DNA from: Blasia pusilla
Lineage: Eukaryota > Marchantiophyta > Marchantiopsida > Blasiales
Length of the DNA stretch: 64,000 nucleotides
Assembly: GCA_050084515.1 (NCBI GenBank)
Contig: CM114274.1
Coordinates: forward strand, 13,020,001-13,084,000
Direction of reading: 5' to 3'
Numbering within the stretch: the stretch's first letter is position 1; the number at the start of each line of letters is the position of its first letter. Below, one piece after another: positions 33,920 to 46,200 of the stretch. The position numbers were made by a program, and so were the translations under genes. A model generated the notes under the pieces. It was given only the letters and a program-made list of their open reading frames with translations. It was not told where the DNA came from and ran no database searches.

Positions 33920-34162
33920 GCGGCTCTCCCCTCCCGTCCGCTCCGTAGGGAGACGCACGCGCAGCAGAGTGCGCTTTGGGGTTGCGCATTGAAAGATCGC
34001 TGGAGAGTCCTCCGCCTCTTTCTCTTTGGCTCGTCCCGTCTCGTCTCGCCCCGACTCGGTTCAGCTCAGCTCAGCTCATCGGTGCGGGAATCGGCTGCAG
34101 GAGGAGGAGGAGGAGGAGGAGGAGGACAGGAGCTTGGAATCGGTGGAGGACGGATAGGAGCG

Positions 34163-36052
34163 ATGGCGGCCGCGGCGAGGCCTCTTGTGTCGATACAGGT
34201 GATGGAGGGGGAGTCGGGAGGGGTGTCCACGGCTCTGCCGAATGTGCTCCTGGCGCCGATCCGCCAGGATATCGTCGAGTTCGTGCACGCTAACATCGCC
34301 AAGAACAAGAGGCAGCCGTATGCGGTGAGCAAGAAGGCGGGTCACCAGACGTCGGCGGAATCGTGGGGTACCGGGAGGGCTGTGTCTCGAATTCCCAGGG
34401 TTCCTGGAGGAGGAACGCACCGCGCAGGGCAGGGAGCGTTCGGGAATATGTGTCGCGGGGGGCGCATGTTCGCGCCGACGAAGATTTGGAGGAAGTGGCA
34501 TAGGAAGGTGAACATCAATCAGAAGAGGTATGCCGTCGTGTCGGCTTTGGCGGCTTCGTCTATCCCCGCTTTGTTGCTGGCTAGGGGTCACCGGATTGAG
34601 AAGGTGCCGGAGGTACCGCTGGTTTTGAGCGACTCTGTGGAAAGCATCGAGAAGACCTCCGCTGCCGTCAAGGTGCTCAAGAAGATCGGAGCTTTCGAGG
34701 ATGTGGAGAAGGTGAAGAAAAGCCACAACATCCGCGCGGGCAAGGGTAAGATGAGGAACCGCAGGTACGTTTCTCGGAGGGGTCCCCTAGTGGTGTATGG
34801 AACTGAGGGCGCCAAGCTAGTGAAGGCGTTCAGGAACATTCCAGGCGTGGAAGTCGCCTCTGTGGACCGCTTGAACATACTGCAGCTTGCGCCTGGTGGT
34901 CATCTCGGTCGATTTATCATCTGGACTAAGTCTGCGTTCGAGAAGTTGGACAAGATTTTCGGCTCCTTCGACGTCAAGTCCGAAGTCAAGAAGAATTACT
35001 CCCTCCCCCGCTGCATCATGAGCAACTCTGACTTGTCGAGAATTATCAACTCTGACGAAATTCAGAGCGTGGTCCGACCTAAGAGGTCTGAGATGAAGAG
35101 ACGGGGACTGAAGAAGAACCCGCTTAAGAATCTCGGTGCAATGCTCAAGCTCAACCCATACGCAAAGACTGCACGGCGGATGGAGCTTTTGGCCCAGGAG
35201 CAGCGCTCCAAGGCCAAGGCCGAGAAGATTGCCATCAAGCGATCTACACCTCAGGTACTAACCCTAATTTTTCTGGTCCCGCAGTTTTTGATGTCACATT
35301 ACGAGTCCAAAATGTCGTCTGAACGTGGAAGCATGGCGTGGAGTCTGGGATACGAACGAACGCAAGAAAATGTGGAAATCTTGACTTGACACTCTTCATC
35401 TATTTCCACAGTCGAGAATACAAGCTGAGCCTGTGGCCCTCTCCAGCTCTTTGATGTCTCCAAATTATTTTCTCGCGAGTTTGCCTCTAGCTATCCTGTC
35501 TCTACACGTTAGAGTGCTGATGGGAGTCTATTGTTGCACAAGTGTCCGGCACTCACGCTTCTTGATGCGTTTTATTTTTGGTGTGACATCATTGAGATCA
35601 TGCGTGCTGGATGTATAGTGTAGCTTGCTGTCGGCCAGGTTTTTCCTAGCGCTCTTTCAGGACGCTCCGTTCATAGGTTTGACCCTCATATTCGACTTAG
35701 CCGGAAGCTTCCTATCAAGCGCACGCGGGGCCGTGTTCAGATAACTCACTTTGGTAGAAGTATTTGTTGGATTTCCTAAGCGTGTTACTTGCCTTAGTAG
35801 CTTTCTACGTGTGCACAAATAGCGACTATGTAATGCAATTGGGCCTCGTGAACGTGGTCGATTCCCTTCTTATTGTGCACAAATAAGATGACTGGAGGAG
35901 ACTCACCCTGCCGAATTGGACGCCTGCAGGTTGAGGGAGCCACTAAGGAGGCCATCAAGAAGTCTGGAGAGGCATGGTACCAGACTATGATCTCTGACAG
36001 TGACTACACCGAGTTTGAGAACTTTACGAAGTGGTTGGGAGTGTCACAATAA
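34163..36052 (+). CDS. RPL4: 60S ribosomal protein L4 (uL4)
   Basis: Two exons, 34163-35254 and 35930-36052, joined by a 675-bp GT-AG intron in phase 0, encode 404 residues. Plant uL4 proteins are about that long. Conserved landmarks are the N-terminal Met-Ala-Ala-Ala-Ala-Arg-Pro start, the [10 protein letters not shown] loop, the Arg-Gly-Gly-Arg-Met-Phe-Ala-Pro-Thr segment, the [10 protein letters not shown] helix and a C-terminal Trp-Leu-Gly-Val-Ser-Gln ending. The protein sits in the large cytosolic ribosomal subunit, and its extended loop lines the nascent-peptide exit tunnel. The frame is open upstream to 33773, but the ATG at 34163 starts the family's own N-terminus. A GGA-repeat 5' leader (34103-34126) and telo-boxes lie upstream. 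The frame is intact and has no premature stop. Confidence 0.97.
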
Positions 36053-39000
36053 GGGATAGGGTTAGAGATCATCTTCATCAGTTCTGCAGAAAATTTTGGA
36101 CCATACAGCAGCTAGGGCTTCTCTCTGTAAATCTTCTCCCAGTATCCAAACTGCTACCTCCAACTGAAGATCGTGAGCAGGGAATACCGCTGTCACCGGG
36201 AGTGGAAGTCTGGCGATAGTAACTGGGTCCTTCCCAGGATATGCTGTTTTGTTCAGAGTTTTGGATCAAGCAGTTCGCAAAATTTTGGCATTGACATAAT
36301 GTTTTTCCATTTGAATTGTTTCCTCAATTATTCAGAGTTTACAAGTCATGCAGTAAAGTGTCCACTCCACACAGCAAATACTTATGTCTCCCCCAACAAA
36401 AAAAAAGCAGAAATGGAGCTAGCAGTAGAAGTACTTGTTGATAATACACCTCGAGTCTCCAATTGTATCAACTTCTTGATGAAAGGAGCTGGTTCACGAA
36501 TTGCTGTGAGTTGTGCCCCAATCTAGTTCGTCTGGATGTCCCTACTCCTAATGTGATCACCTCAGCTGCAGACATCAGAGTCTAGGTTCTTCCCAATCAT
36601 ACATACATTAGCTACATGGGCGAAATGTTTATCAAACCTCAACTGGATGGGAAGTTTAATACGGGAATACCAATATCTTGGTTCTGAACTCTGCAAGCAT
36701 AGCAACTACTAGTCTTAACAGCCTAGTTATATCACAAGTCTTGCCAAACTATTAGGTGCCTTAGAAGCTTAGTTTGTCGGAAGTTGACTCCTTACATCTA
36801 CCAGCATACTACCGTGTAGCCCAGCTATCATAGATTGTAATTGGGGAATGGCTGTCAGATAGCGGGTGAACAATGTGGGGATGTTAGAGATAAGAAAGAA
36901 CACTACAAACCTACTCAATCCCCTCATGATTTGAATGATCCTTGGGGTTCAGATTAAAGCCTCCAGAGTATGATACCATCCCAACCATTACACAAAGGCG
37001 CTCTAGTAAAGCTTGCAAGTAAGAGCAAGTCAGTGAAGGCTTTATGCCACACACTACCTCTCCGGTGTTCTAACCACCGACTTCATGTATTCGGTGGGGA
37101 CTCTCCATCCCTGTATATATCGTTGGGGGTATAAGCTAGGAGTAAACGGGAGTTCAAATGTAGTCCCCAACGAACAAGGTAACTGGCCTTGTGGAACTTC
37201 CCACCAGAGTTCTGGGTCTCAGTCTAGAATAGGTGAATGTAAGCCTGATGTAAATGAATTCGAGAATTTTCGTAATTAACGGAACAAGAAAGGGCTTTCA
37301 CTTTATGATTTGTCCAAAGATATTCTCCATTTTATCACCTCGATGCTGGGATTATAATTGGGGAAGAGTGTAAACTCCATAGACACGACATGTTTTACAG
37401 CAGTAGCCTCTCAAGCTCTGGTGAGTCTGTAAACTTAAAGTGAAGCGGTACCTTCCACAGATGGAAATGTGGAAATAATTTTTCTTCCACTTTCGTAGGA
37501 AACAGGTTGGCGTGAGAGTGGAGGAAGGAGAGAAATACCCATGAAAATCCCATATTTAAAAACATTCGGTTCGCAAGGAAACAAATGGTCGTCATACATT
37601 GTCAAATAGACTCTTTTGAGTATGATTATGTTCTTCCACTTCTCTTTTCAGTAACGAAAATACCAATGATACTTTCGTCTAAGAGTTGATTACTTTGTTT
37701 GGCAACTTTATTCTCCTTTAAAATTTGACTAGTTAATACGAAAATTGTTTTTCTAAAATAGACAAGAATTTTTATTATCAACATTCAAATATAATTTCCA
37801 TTTTTAAAAATAGTAATAACACTCCACTCATAAGTGGAAATGTAAAGAATACCCCAATCCTCTATATTCCATCCCTCCATAAAAATTTAAACAGCACATG
37901 GTTCACCCCCTTCCTCTCCTCCCATCAAAATAACATCCATTAACTATATTATCATTAATTAGTAATTAATGAAATTTTTTTCTTCCGTTCAAAATTTGTT
38001 TTCCCAGATTAAAAAAATAAAATAATTAAAAAAATATTACTATTTGATCTTACTAAACATGTACATGACATAAATATATAATAATATAAGTGTACGAAAA
38101 GTGATACTTTGTTTGTGTATATGCACTTTCATTTGTGTTATTACTTAAAATGTCACCCGCTGTAAGTATGTATTCAAAGAAATAAAAAGTTGAAGAAAAG
38201 ATACATATTTGTTGTTTTCAAAGAAATAAAATGTGTAAGAACAGATAAACCTTCGTTGTTATGGGACTTCCATTGCAAATTTCCATAAGAAACTGGTGTT
38301 TCCCTTCGACCCTCCTCCGTGGGCTGTTTTTATTAGCCAGAAAACAGTCTTTTGCTATCAAAACTTCTTCCAATGGCCTGACTTAGAAAATATTAAATCA
38401 ATGTTTTCAATTCTATTAAATCATCCGACACATTAAATCGATTAGTGGGCACTACATGCACCACTGAGACTTTCATTCTTCGAGGTTCCTATTAGTGTTG
38501 CCAGACTAACTGCATGAGCATCAATTAGTCTTTTGTAGATGCTAACTAGCTACTGGTTTTAGTAAGGAGGACTAATTCTTTGCCCAACTTTCTTGGATAT
38601 CACTTCATAATCCAGCTTTGTAATGCACCATCCACACATGGTGCTCGGTGGAGATCCACCAGCAGTGTTGTTCTGTGTTGCTCTGCTATCAACACATATG
38701 GCATAGTACAGATGCGCCTTCCTTAGTTCGTCATATGACAATCTTCCTCACATGTCAATCTTCCATTAAAACTTCACTTGTCACAATGCCATTTTAAGCA
38801 CTCGTGTTCAAGCATACTGTCAGCTGCGACGGATGGTACTCCAACTTCGACTCTCTTAAGTCTCTTCTCAAACTTGTGTACCAATGCCATGGTTCCCATA
38901 AATCAGGCACTGCTACATATTCATGTTTGCCACTCACCTGCTCTACTCCCCTTTGCTGAAGAACCATGATGCTGTCTTCTGCCTCATTACCCAATATCAT

Positions 39001-40004
39001 AAGCGCCACTGGTCATTACCGGACATGGCCTGAATGACCTTCTCTTCATGTCATTTGTTGTGTCCAGATCTGATCTCTCTCAGCTCTGATTAAAAAGGCT
39101 GGCTGCATATGTAACTTCCTCTTATACTGATGGTTTCTGCGTAGGTTCCATAGAATGTTTGAGATCAATATGGGAGTGAAGGCCAGGCCACAGATGCAAC
39201 TCCTGTGAAATGATCTGAATCATTGGTAGTCTTATTGCTCTGTTTACACTTTTTTCCCAGATCCTCTCTGTTGCCCAAGTTTGTGGGCAGTCCTCTAATA
39301 ATCCCGAGGTTAGTGAATGGAATGGGCGTAAAATAAAAGTGTACTTCCCACCGACAGGACCACACAACTTAATAATCTGCTGACCAAAAGGCGAATCTTC
39401 GGAACGAACACACCAGATGACGACCCGTTGATTGATTGCTGACTTCAACACACAATGTAACATGCAGAAGAGGCCCCTCTCCAATGAGGTTTCCAAAGCC
39501 GTTAATTTACGTATGTACAAGGGATAGCATAGCATCAAACCATTTAGTCTGATACAAATTCTCAACTTCGGCATCTACACTGCTTGCTTGTTGTACACTT
39601 GTTGTACAAGGGATGTGATGAACCCTATTCGACACCTTCAATCTATATCCTTTAGAGCTTCCTGCCAAAACATGCATCAAATGGCCTTTCTTTAGCTTTA
39701 TCCAACCAAGATTATCACCATATGGAAACATCATGTAATCACGGTAAAACTTCACAGGCCGTCGTAGTTTTTTCAACTATACAATGTGGACACAACTACT
39801 GATCGGGGACAAGAAACTTGATACATTTTTAGCTTCAACAATCCAGGGTCCTAGCAATGAGAAAACAATTAGACATCCTGAACCTGAAACTTCAAACCCA
39901 TTCTTGGCTTCAATCAAAGCCAGGATGCTGATGCTAAGGAAGCAACTGGTGACCCAGAACATGAAACCTCAGAACACTAATGCTTGTCACCCTCACTCAT
40001 CCAC
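36053..40004. other. RPL4 3' flank and intergenic DNA
   Basis: The first few hundred bases are likely the RPL4 3' UTR. From about 37600 to 38560 the DNA is strongly AT-rich with no coding signal. Minus-strand frames at 39507-39776 and 39122-39574 are open for 89 and 150 codons, but neither has a recognised domain or a clear splice partner. They could be relics or the 3' untranslated part of the TVP38-like gene. Confidence 0.45.
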
Positions 40005-43000
40005 TCAAGAGCGTACCTTGGCAATTCGAGTGACATAGGATGCTGCAAAGACTGTTGCCAGAAGGCCCAGACCAATGGTCCATAGCTGGTCAGGGCTTCC
40101 TGAAAAGACAGCTTCCGTCTCCTGCTGCTGAAAAAGAGAAAGAGTGGGACACAGTCAGAATGTTGCCATAGAAATGGCCAAGTCAAAATCTCAGGTGAGC
40201 AGAAGGAAGATCAGTACAGATTGGCAGCTCCAGAAAAGGATTTGTGGCTGATTTACAAACTTACAATGAAAGCTCTGCCGATGGCCCCGGCACTTACATA
40301 AGCCCATGTTCCAGGCAGCATCCCCAGCCAGCTGCAAAGTGCCAAAGACATGTTATTGCATCATCAGGGAGTTTCAGAATTCAACTTGACCCCAATAATC
40401 AGTGATACGATGGAATTGCGAAACTTGAGGAGAAAAGTCAGGGGTTTCACGGAAATTTGCCGACTTACTGTCGGGTTTGGCGGCACGTACCTTCCCAAGA
40501 CATAAGGTCCAAGCTTGACAGACGTCAGACCGTACAAGTAGTTCCCCAAGGAGAAGGGCAGCAAAGGGCTCAGCCTCAACAAAGTCACCACACGGAAGCC
40601 ATCTTCACCGATTGCTTTGTCTATGGCCATCAACTTCTTGTTGTTTTTGGTCATTTCCAATAAGCGATCGCGTGCCAAATATCGAGCAATTAAAAATGCA
40701 CCTGTTGCTGCCAACTGTCACAACATTCAATGCAGTTGAAAGTAGTTGAGTATACCACAACTTTGGGCTCAAAAGAGACACTCATGGATTTGTAGAGCAA
40801 GCTGATGTAATTTGCCATGAAATCATCAATTGAAGTGCCATGGACACCATGATTTGGCACAAGCAGGAGCACACACATGCATCACCATCCACAGTTGTAA
40901 GCATAGGAATCAGAACGTACAGTGCCCGCAATGGAAACAATGACAGTGCCAATTGTTGTGCCAAAAAGTAAACCAGCCGACATTGTGAGGGGGATTGCTG
41001 GAATAGCCAACACCTGTTCATTGACAAACCCACACTCGTTAAACTTCCTTGGGCCACAATTCTGAGTCATTCTTTTGACAGCTTCACATGATGCAAATTC
41101 TCCTCCCTCATGCTATTTTACTTTTTGGTTGAAAAACCTGTAGGAAAGAACACAGCCTACTGTTCTATAAGGATTCAGGAGGATTAGTAGAGTTGGAGAG
41201 TGAAACAAAATCCTTCCACATCCCAATGCTAAATGATGGGCATCTTTACATCTACGTGATTGGACTCAACCAAGTCAGATGACACCAACTCCGAAACTGT
41301 CCAGGAAAAGATAATGGTTGGTTGGTTGCAATACCTCCAAGCCAGCATAAACAAGTACAAACAATCCATAACCAGCAGGTCCATATCCTGTCAATCAAGA
41401 AAACAGACATGTCAAGGAGAGATGAATGATATTAAACAAACAATTCCAATGGCATTGGATTTATTCTAAGTTGACGTCTCAGGACTCTTAAAGCTTTCGG
41501 GTGCTTTGCATCACATCTTCTCTCTCAATTGTTCTGCTGTTTTGTAGACTTCAAGAAGGCCTTTGACACAGTCCCAAGGGCGCTCTTTTGGAAACGACTT
41601 GAAGAGTTGGGTGTCCCACCACAACAACTTACAGCAATCAAGGTCTTATATGCTCAGGTGTTTGCACAGATTGACACTAAGAGGGGCAGATCTGAAACTT
41701 TATCTTCCAACACCCGAGTCAAACAAGGATGCCCCCTCTCACCTACATTGTTTGGGCTCTACATTGACGAACTTGAAGAGGTGCTTTCTGGAGTGAATGG
41801 AGATCCACCAGAGCTAGCACACTGCCTCATCCCCCTGCTCCTGTATGCAGATGATATAGTTCTGATGTCTAGAACAGCACATGGGCTCCAACTTTACCTG
41901 AATGCACTTTCAAGCTTCTGCAACAAATCGGGCATGGAAGTCAACTTGCTGAAAACGAAGATAATCATCTTTGGATCACAGCTCCCTACGGCGCAGCGGT
42001 CACACACTTTCACCTTCAGCCAGGGAATGAGAAGGGAGATCATTGAGATTGTGGGTGAGTACATATACCTGGGGGTGCAACTCAAACCCACCAACCAATG
42101 GAGAGCCAATGGGAGTCGCAACAAGATCAATGCAGGCTTGAGGGGTCTACACCCTGCTACAATCCAATTGCAGAAGAATGGAACTCTGGCATATTCCACA
42201 GAAACTCCATCTCTTCAAAGCTCTGGTGATCCCAGCCACACTCTATGCATCTGAAGTGTGGGGCCCCAGCTCCAAGGCTTGGCCCCAGCGCCTTGAGGCC
42301 CCCCAGAAACTCTTCATGCGTCAGAGTCTAGGCATTAGGAAAACCACTCCCCACGACATTCTACTGGCTGAGTTTGGGGAGGTACCAATGGAGATCCATG
42401 CTGTTAAAAATCTGATCACATTTCTCCGACACCTTGAGGATATCTGCGAGGACGATCCCAATCGTCTATCTGCCAGGGCCTACGTGGTTTCAAAAAGTAG
42501 TGCCACCCTTGGGGCTAAAAATTGGTACTATGACTGCATGGAGTGGCTCATGAAATGGGGAATATCCATCGGTGACCTGCCTACCGCCACCCACCAGGAC
42601 CTTGCTGAACAATTACACAACAATTACATTGCCATCAACTGGGGCTGACCCCAGCGTCTCTGGGAAAGCAGGGGGAATTCCTCTCACAAAAATGGTGAAA
42701 GAATGAGGCACTACCACACCCTCATGAACAACTGCAGATCCATGCAGCAAGCCTCCTACATCTGTGCCCCCATTCCCACTAAGTTACGTCATACATTAGC
42801 GAGATTCAGATGTGGCTCTACTGACCTGGAGATTGAGAAAGGAAAATTCTCACAGAAGAAAAGGGAGGATAGATTATGTAGATTTTGCAAATCGGGGCTT
42901 GTTGATGATGAACATCACTACCTCTTCGACTGCACCTTTCACGATCACATTAGGCTTGACTTCCCAGATCTCTTTGTTCACCGAGCTCCCAGGGTCCTCC

Positions 43001-45185
43001 CGTTCATGACTAGGCAGAATCAGACTCAGATTGCTAAATTCTTGCATAGTTGTGTGAAGACCAGGGACACTCACCTGGCTCTGGGGACCCCTTAGGCCCT
43101 CGCGGGTGCTTGCTCTCTCTCCAAATTTGTTGTTAAGTCTCAATACTAAGTCCCATGGCCCTGTGGGGTCCTCGTGGACAATAAATCTATTCATTCATTC
43201 TCATATCTGCAGTATTTTAGGTGAAGTTCCTCTGATTGGAGGTGGTCTCACAAGTAGAACAATCCGTCCCATCAAATGTAGTCCTTAAGTGAAAGAAAAT
43301 TTAAAGAGATTGCCAGAATATCGGTCCCAAACAAATGGTTTCGTTAAGTAGGTGAGGTCTAGGGCAAGAGATCCAAGAGAAAAGTGAATAAAGTGAGATG
43401 TGTCATGCGTGGTAAATAGACCTCGTAAAAGCGTCAAATAAAGCCAGCAGGTTAACACCCATGATCTGATTCTAAAGGCTTGCATAACAGAAGCAGGTAT
43501 AATCATGTGCTCTTGAATTGCTCTCCATGGTACAACAAAAGTTGTTTCCTGTGCCTTCCAGCTGTGTGTGGGATTCATGAACTATAGCTAGTACTTGGTT
43601 CTAAGATTCCCAATCCCATGAGTTGTTTCTTGCAGTGTCTGGGATACCAGTTGGTGAGACGATCAGTGTATGATGTGTTACTCTCCCACAAGTGCTGGAT
43701 CCTAGGATTGATTTTCCTCCCATCTTCTAATTCTCAGAGGGGAGTTTCTCACCCTCACTCGAATCTCTTAAAAAACAGTGCCTTCGCACCTCCACCGAGT
43801 CTGATCTTTCGGATGGAAGAAATGGAAGGGTTTGTAAGGGTTAGGGCATCCAAACGTGCAAGCAAAGGGTATTGAGCACAGCGGAATAAGGTATCATCTT
43901 TCTGATTTTGCAAGAGACCAGAAAGCTGGAAATTCTGAAACTACTGCAGAAATTCTGAAACTACTGCAGACGATGTGGACAACTGGTGCTGAATGGTGCC
44001 GATCTTCAAGAGCTACGAGCTTACTGCATCCTCTGTCACACACACGTAGCTGACCATTTCCAACTCATACACCTCTCACGAAAACTGAGCATACACTGAA
44101 GTAAGTGGTACTGGACCCAGTCCAGTATATGCAGCATCGAGAAGTGCTCGAACTAGTGGTGAAGAGTGGTCACTACTAGATGTTCATACTCTACAATCAC
44201 GTAAACCAGTAGCTGACTGTTTCCTAGTCACACACCTCTCTCACAGAAGTAATGCTGCCCATACACTTGAGGTAATTCCACACCAGAGCCAGTTCAAACA
44301 CATTTAGGCTGAAACATCGGCAAATCTAGAGGTGACGAGTGGTTACTAGTGGCTGGTTGCTTACACTTTACGATGACAAACACGATCGAGAGGATGGAAG
44401 AGTGCACCTTCTATGAAATCCGAAAAGTGGATCAGAAAAGCATTAATCTGATCCTTGTAGAAAAAGCCCAGTGCTCCGAAACCACCCAGCAATCCAATCA
44501 AACCTAAGCCCGCTACCAACGTGCCGATGGCTGCACCTCCCGAGAGAACGCTGTCCTGTTCTTTCTGTGCGTCGGGCTTTCGCTCCTGGGATGTAGTGGA
44601 GTGATAGTCCGAGCTGCTGGTTCCAGGAATTGGCGATTCTTCTTGTTTAGAGTTGTGCCGTTCTCCATCTGAAGAAGAGAGCATCTGCTCAGTCTCTCCC
44701 ACCTTCTCCTGCTCCTCTCCTGGTTCAGTTTCAATCTCATTCTCTGCACTGCCAGTTCTGGTGGTTGATAGTCTAGGATAAGCCACTTGAGCTCCATGAG
44801 AGTCACTGTGGGGAAGCACATCCCTACCGCTGTCCTTCGCAGCAGAGAGTATCAAACGGGCAGCTCTTTGCTGATCCTTCCCACTAATTCCACTCGTCCT
44901 AAGATCCAGCAGCAGCGCCCCTCTGGAAGATAAATTCCCCTGTAAGCACACTGCTCTAGCTTGCGAGCAGGACCTGCGAGCAGAGCTTGATCTGTGCACA
45001 GGCTGCACGCAATTGCTGTAAAGGCCCAGGGCCCTTGACGGCGAGACCATCGCCATTCCCAATCGGCAAACGCACATCAGCACATCAGTCGTCACTCCTC
45101 CTCCTCCTCTTCCTACTACTACTGCGCAATTACTGCTCAGCTTGCAGGAAGAGATTCCTGGCAGCACCCCCACTGCCATATCCAT
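40005..45185 (-). CDS. TVP38/TMEM64 (DedA, SNARE-associated Golgi) family membrane protein, probably plastid-targeted
   Basis: Six exons: 45185-44408, 41387-41335, 41013-40921, 40714-40491, 40331-40265 and 40127-40005, all with GT/AG borders and consistent phases, giving 445 residues. The N-terminal ~120 residues are Ser/Arg-rich with few acids, like a chloroplast transit peptide. An acidic, Ser/Glu-rich linker follows, then a Gly-rich membrane segment. The later exons carry the family core: Ala-Ile-Pro-x-x-Pro-Leu-Thr-Met-Ser-Ala-Gly, Phe-Leu-Ile-Ala-Arg-Tyr, Leu-Leu-Arg-Leu-Ser-Pro-Leu-Leu-Pro-Phe, Asn-Tyr-Leu-Tyr-Gly and Trp-Leu-Gly-Met-Leu-Pro-Gly-Thr. It resembles the Arabidopsis At1g22850 group. 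Homologues are implicated in lipid scrambling or membrane trafficking; the role in plastids is unclear. The end is uncertain: a good donor at 40016-40015 would allow another exon (a candidate acceptor precedes 39850), otherwise the frame stops at 40005. A LINE lies in intron 1. Confidence 0.9.
41480..43200 (+). mobile_element. 5'-truncated LINE with ATTC tail in intron 1
   Basis: The frame 41529-42254 encodes RT from Phe-Val-Asp-Phe-Lys-Lys-Ala-Phe-Asp through Lys-Gln-Gly-Cys-Pro-Leu-Ser-Pro-Thr to an intact Tyr-Ala-Asp-Asp at 41844-41855. A frameshift near 42180 moves coding to 42178-42648, and the C-terminal part (42703-43095) has a C-x2-C-x8-H-x5-C knuckle near 42878-42934. The element ends in 'ataaatctattcattcattc' at 43200, a short ATTC-type tail rather than poly(A). 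It lies antisense to the host gene and is a different family from the LINE at 29.4 kb. Few breaks suggest a younger insertion. Confidence 0.88.
43931..43970. repeat. Perfect 20-bp tandem duplication
   Basis: The unit aattctgaaactactgcaga occurs twice back to back in intron 1 of the TVP38-like gene. Confidence 0.95.
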
Positions 45186-45573
45186 CCCTCCCCAAATCCC
45201 GGTCCTGAACGAAACAAATTTTACGAAGGAATCCCCGATCCTTCAACGAATACGGCGATGAATCGTTGAATCAATCCAGTGATGCTACCGTCCTGTGAAT
45301 GGTGAAAGTCCCCTCCGTTTCGTCTGCCGCGGCTCAAATGCCCAAACCCAAACCCACGAGCTCCACTTCCCCTGCAGTTCCGTTCCTTCCTCGTTTGCCC
45401 GCGAGGCGCATCAGGCAGGAGGCGCACAGTCGACTGCACGGTCAGTGCAGCGCTACTGAACAATCTGCAGGCGCTGCTGCATCTCCGTTCCTCGACGCAA
45501 ACCGCATTGCTCCTCAGCTTCCTTCGCTTCCGACACTCCAATGGCAGCGCTGTCCCGCCCCGCGCTTTAGCGA

Positions 45574-45608
<35 letters not shown>

Positions 45609-46200
45609 CTCTCTTTCTATCTCTGTGTCTCGCGGCCCTGAAACTCTCTACTCAACAATCCATTTTCATCCAATCTGTCTGTCTGTCTGTCTGTCTGTGT
45701 GCCACAGTTCGCGTGAGCGTTGCGAAAACTCAAACAATCAAGGCAATCGAATCAATCCTCTCTTGTCTGCTCCCTTCTCGTGTGCGAACACTGCGCTGCA
45801 CTGCGCGCACACCTCAGCGATCCATCCCTTCAATCCCCACCCCTCTCGCTCTCTCTCGCTCTCGCTCTGCGGAGCACCGGATTTTGTGAGCTCTCCTCTC
45901 CTCCCTTTCATTCACATCGCATCTCCAGAGCACTCTCTTCCTCTCTCTCTCGCAGAGCGCTGGATTTTGGGCCTCCTTCGCCGTCGATCACGCCATCGAC
46001 TGCTCCGGGGGGAGAGCGAACCGACGGCAGATCGCAGCGTAGCGGTGCAGAGAGGACTGCAGCGCAGAGCGGAGAGGAGAGGGGAGAGGTGAAAGAAGCG
46101 GAAAGAAAATGAGAGAGAGGAGAGCGACGGGAGTTGCGGTCCCGTGAGTGTTGTGTCTGCGCCTCGTCCTCATGCGTCATGCTTTGGTGATCTCCATCGT
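45186..46200. promoter_or_regulatory. GC-rich promoter and 5' leader region of the TVP38-like gene
   Basis: Immediately upstream of the TVP38-like ATG, GC content is high and the sequence carries a CT/GA tract (about 45580-45612) and a TCTG repeat (about 45674-45698). Frames are open on both strands for 100-200 codons but look like GC-rich, Ser/Arg/Leu-biased chance frames. I see no second gene, so this is most likely the promoter and 5' UTR, possibly with an unseen 5' UTR intron. Confidence 0.5.

Larger units (their letters stand above)
41388..44407 (-). other. Intron 1 of the TVP38-like gene
   Basis: A 3.0-kb GT-AG intron, phase 1. It contains an antisense LINE (41480-43200), a perfect two-unit 20-bp repeat (43931-43970) and an imperfect ~170-bp duplication (about 44046-44206 and 44208-44385). 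The exons on both sides remain intact. Confidence 0.85.

Noticed and set aside
33773-34162. N-terminal extension of RPL4 from an upstream in-frame ATG
   Set aside because: The frame is open, but the family's N-terminus starts at 34163 and the upstream part is GC-rich leader with telo-boxes and a GGA repeat.
45299-46112. Plus-strand gene overlapping the TVP38-like promoter
   Set aside because: Frames of 130-196 codons are open on both strands with simple-repeat bias (CT and TCTG tracts) and no domain.
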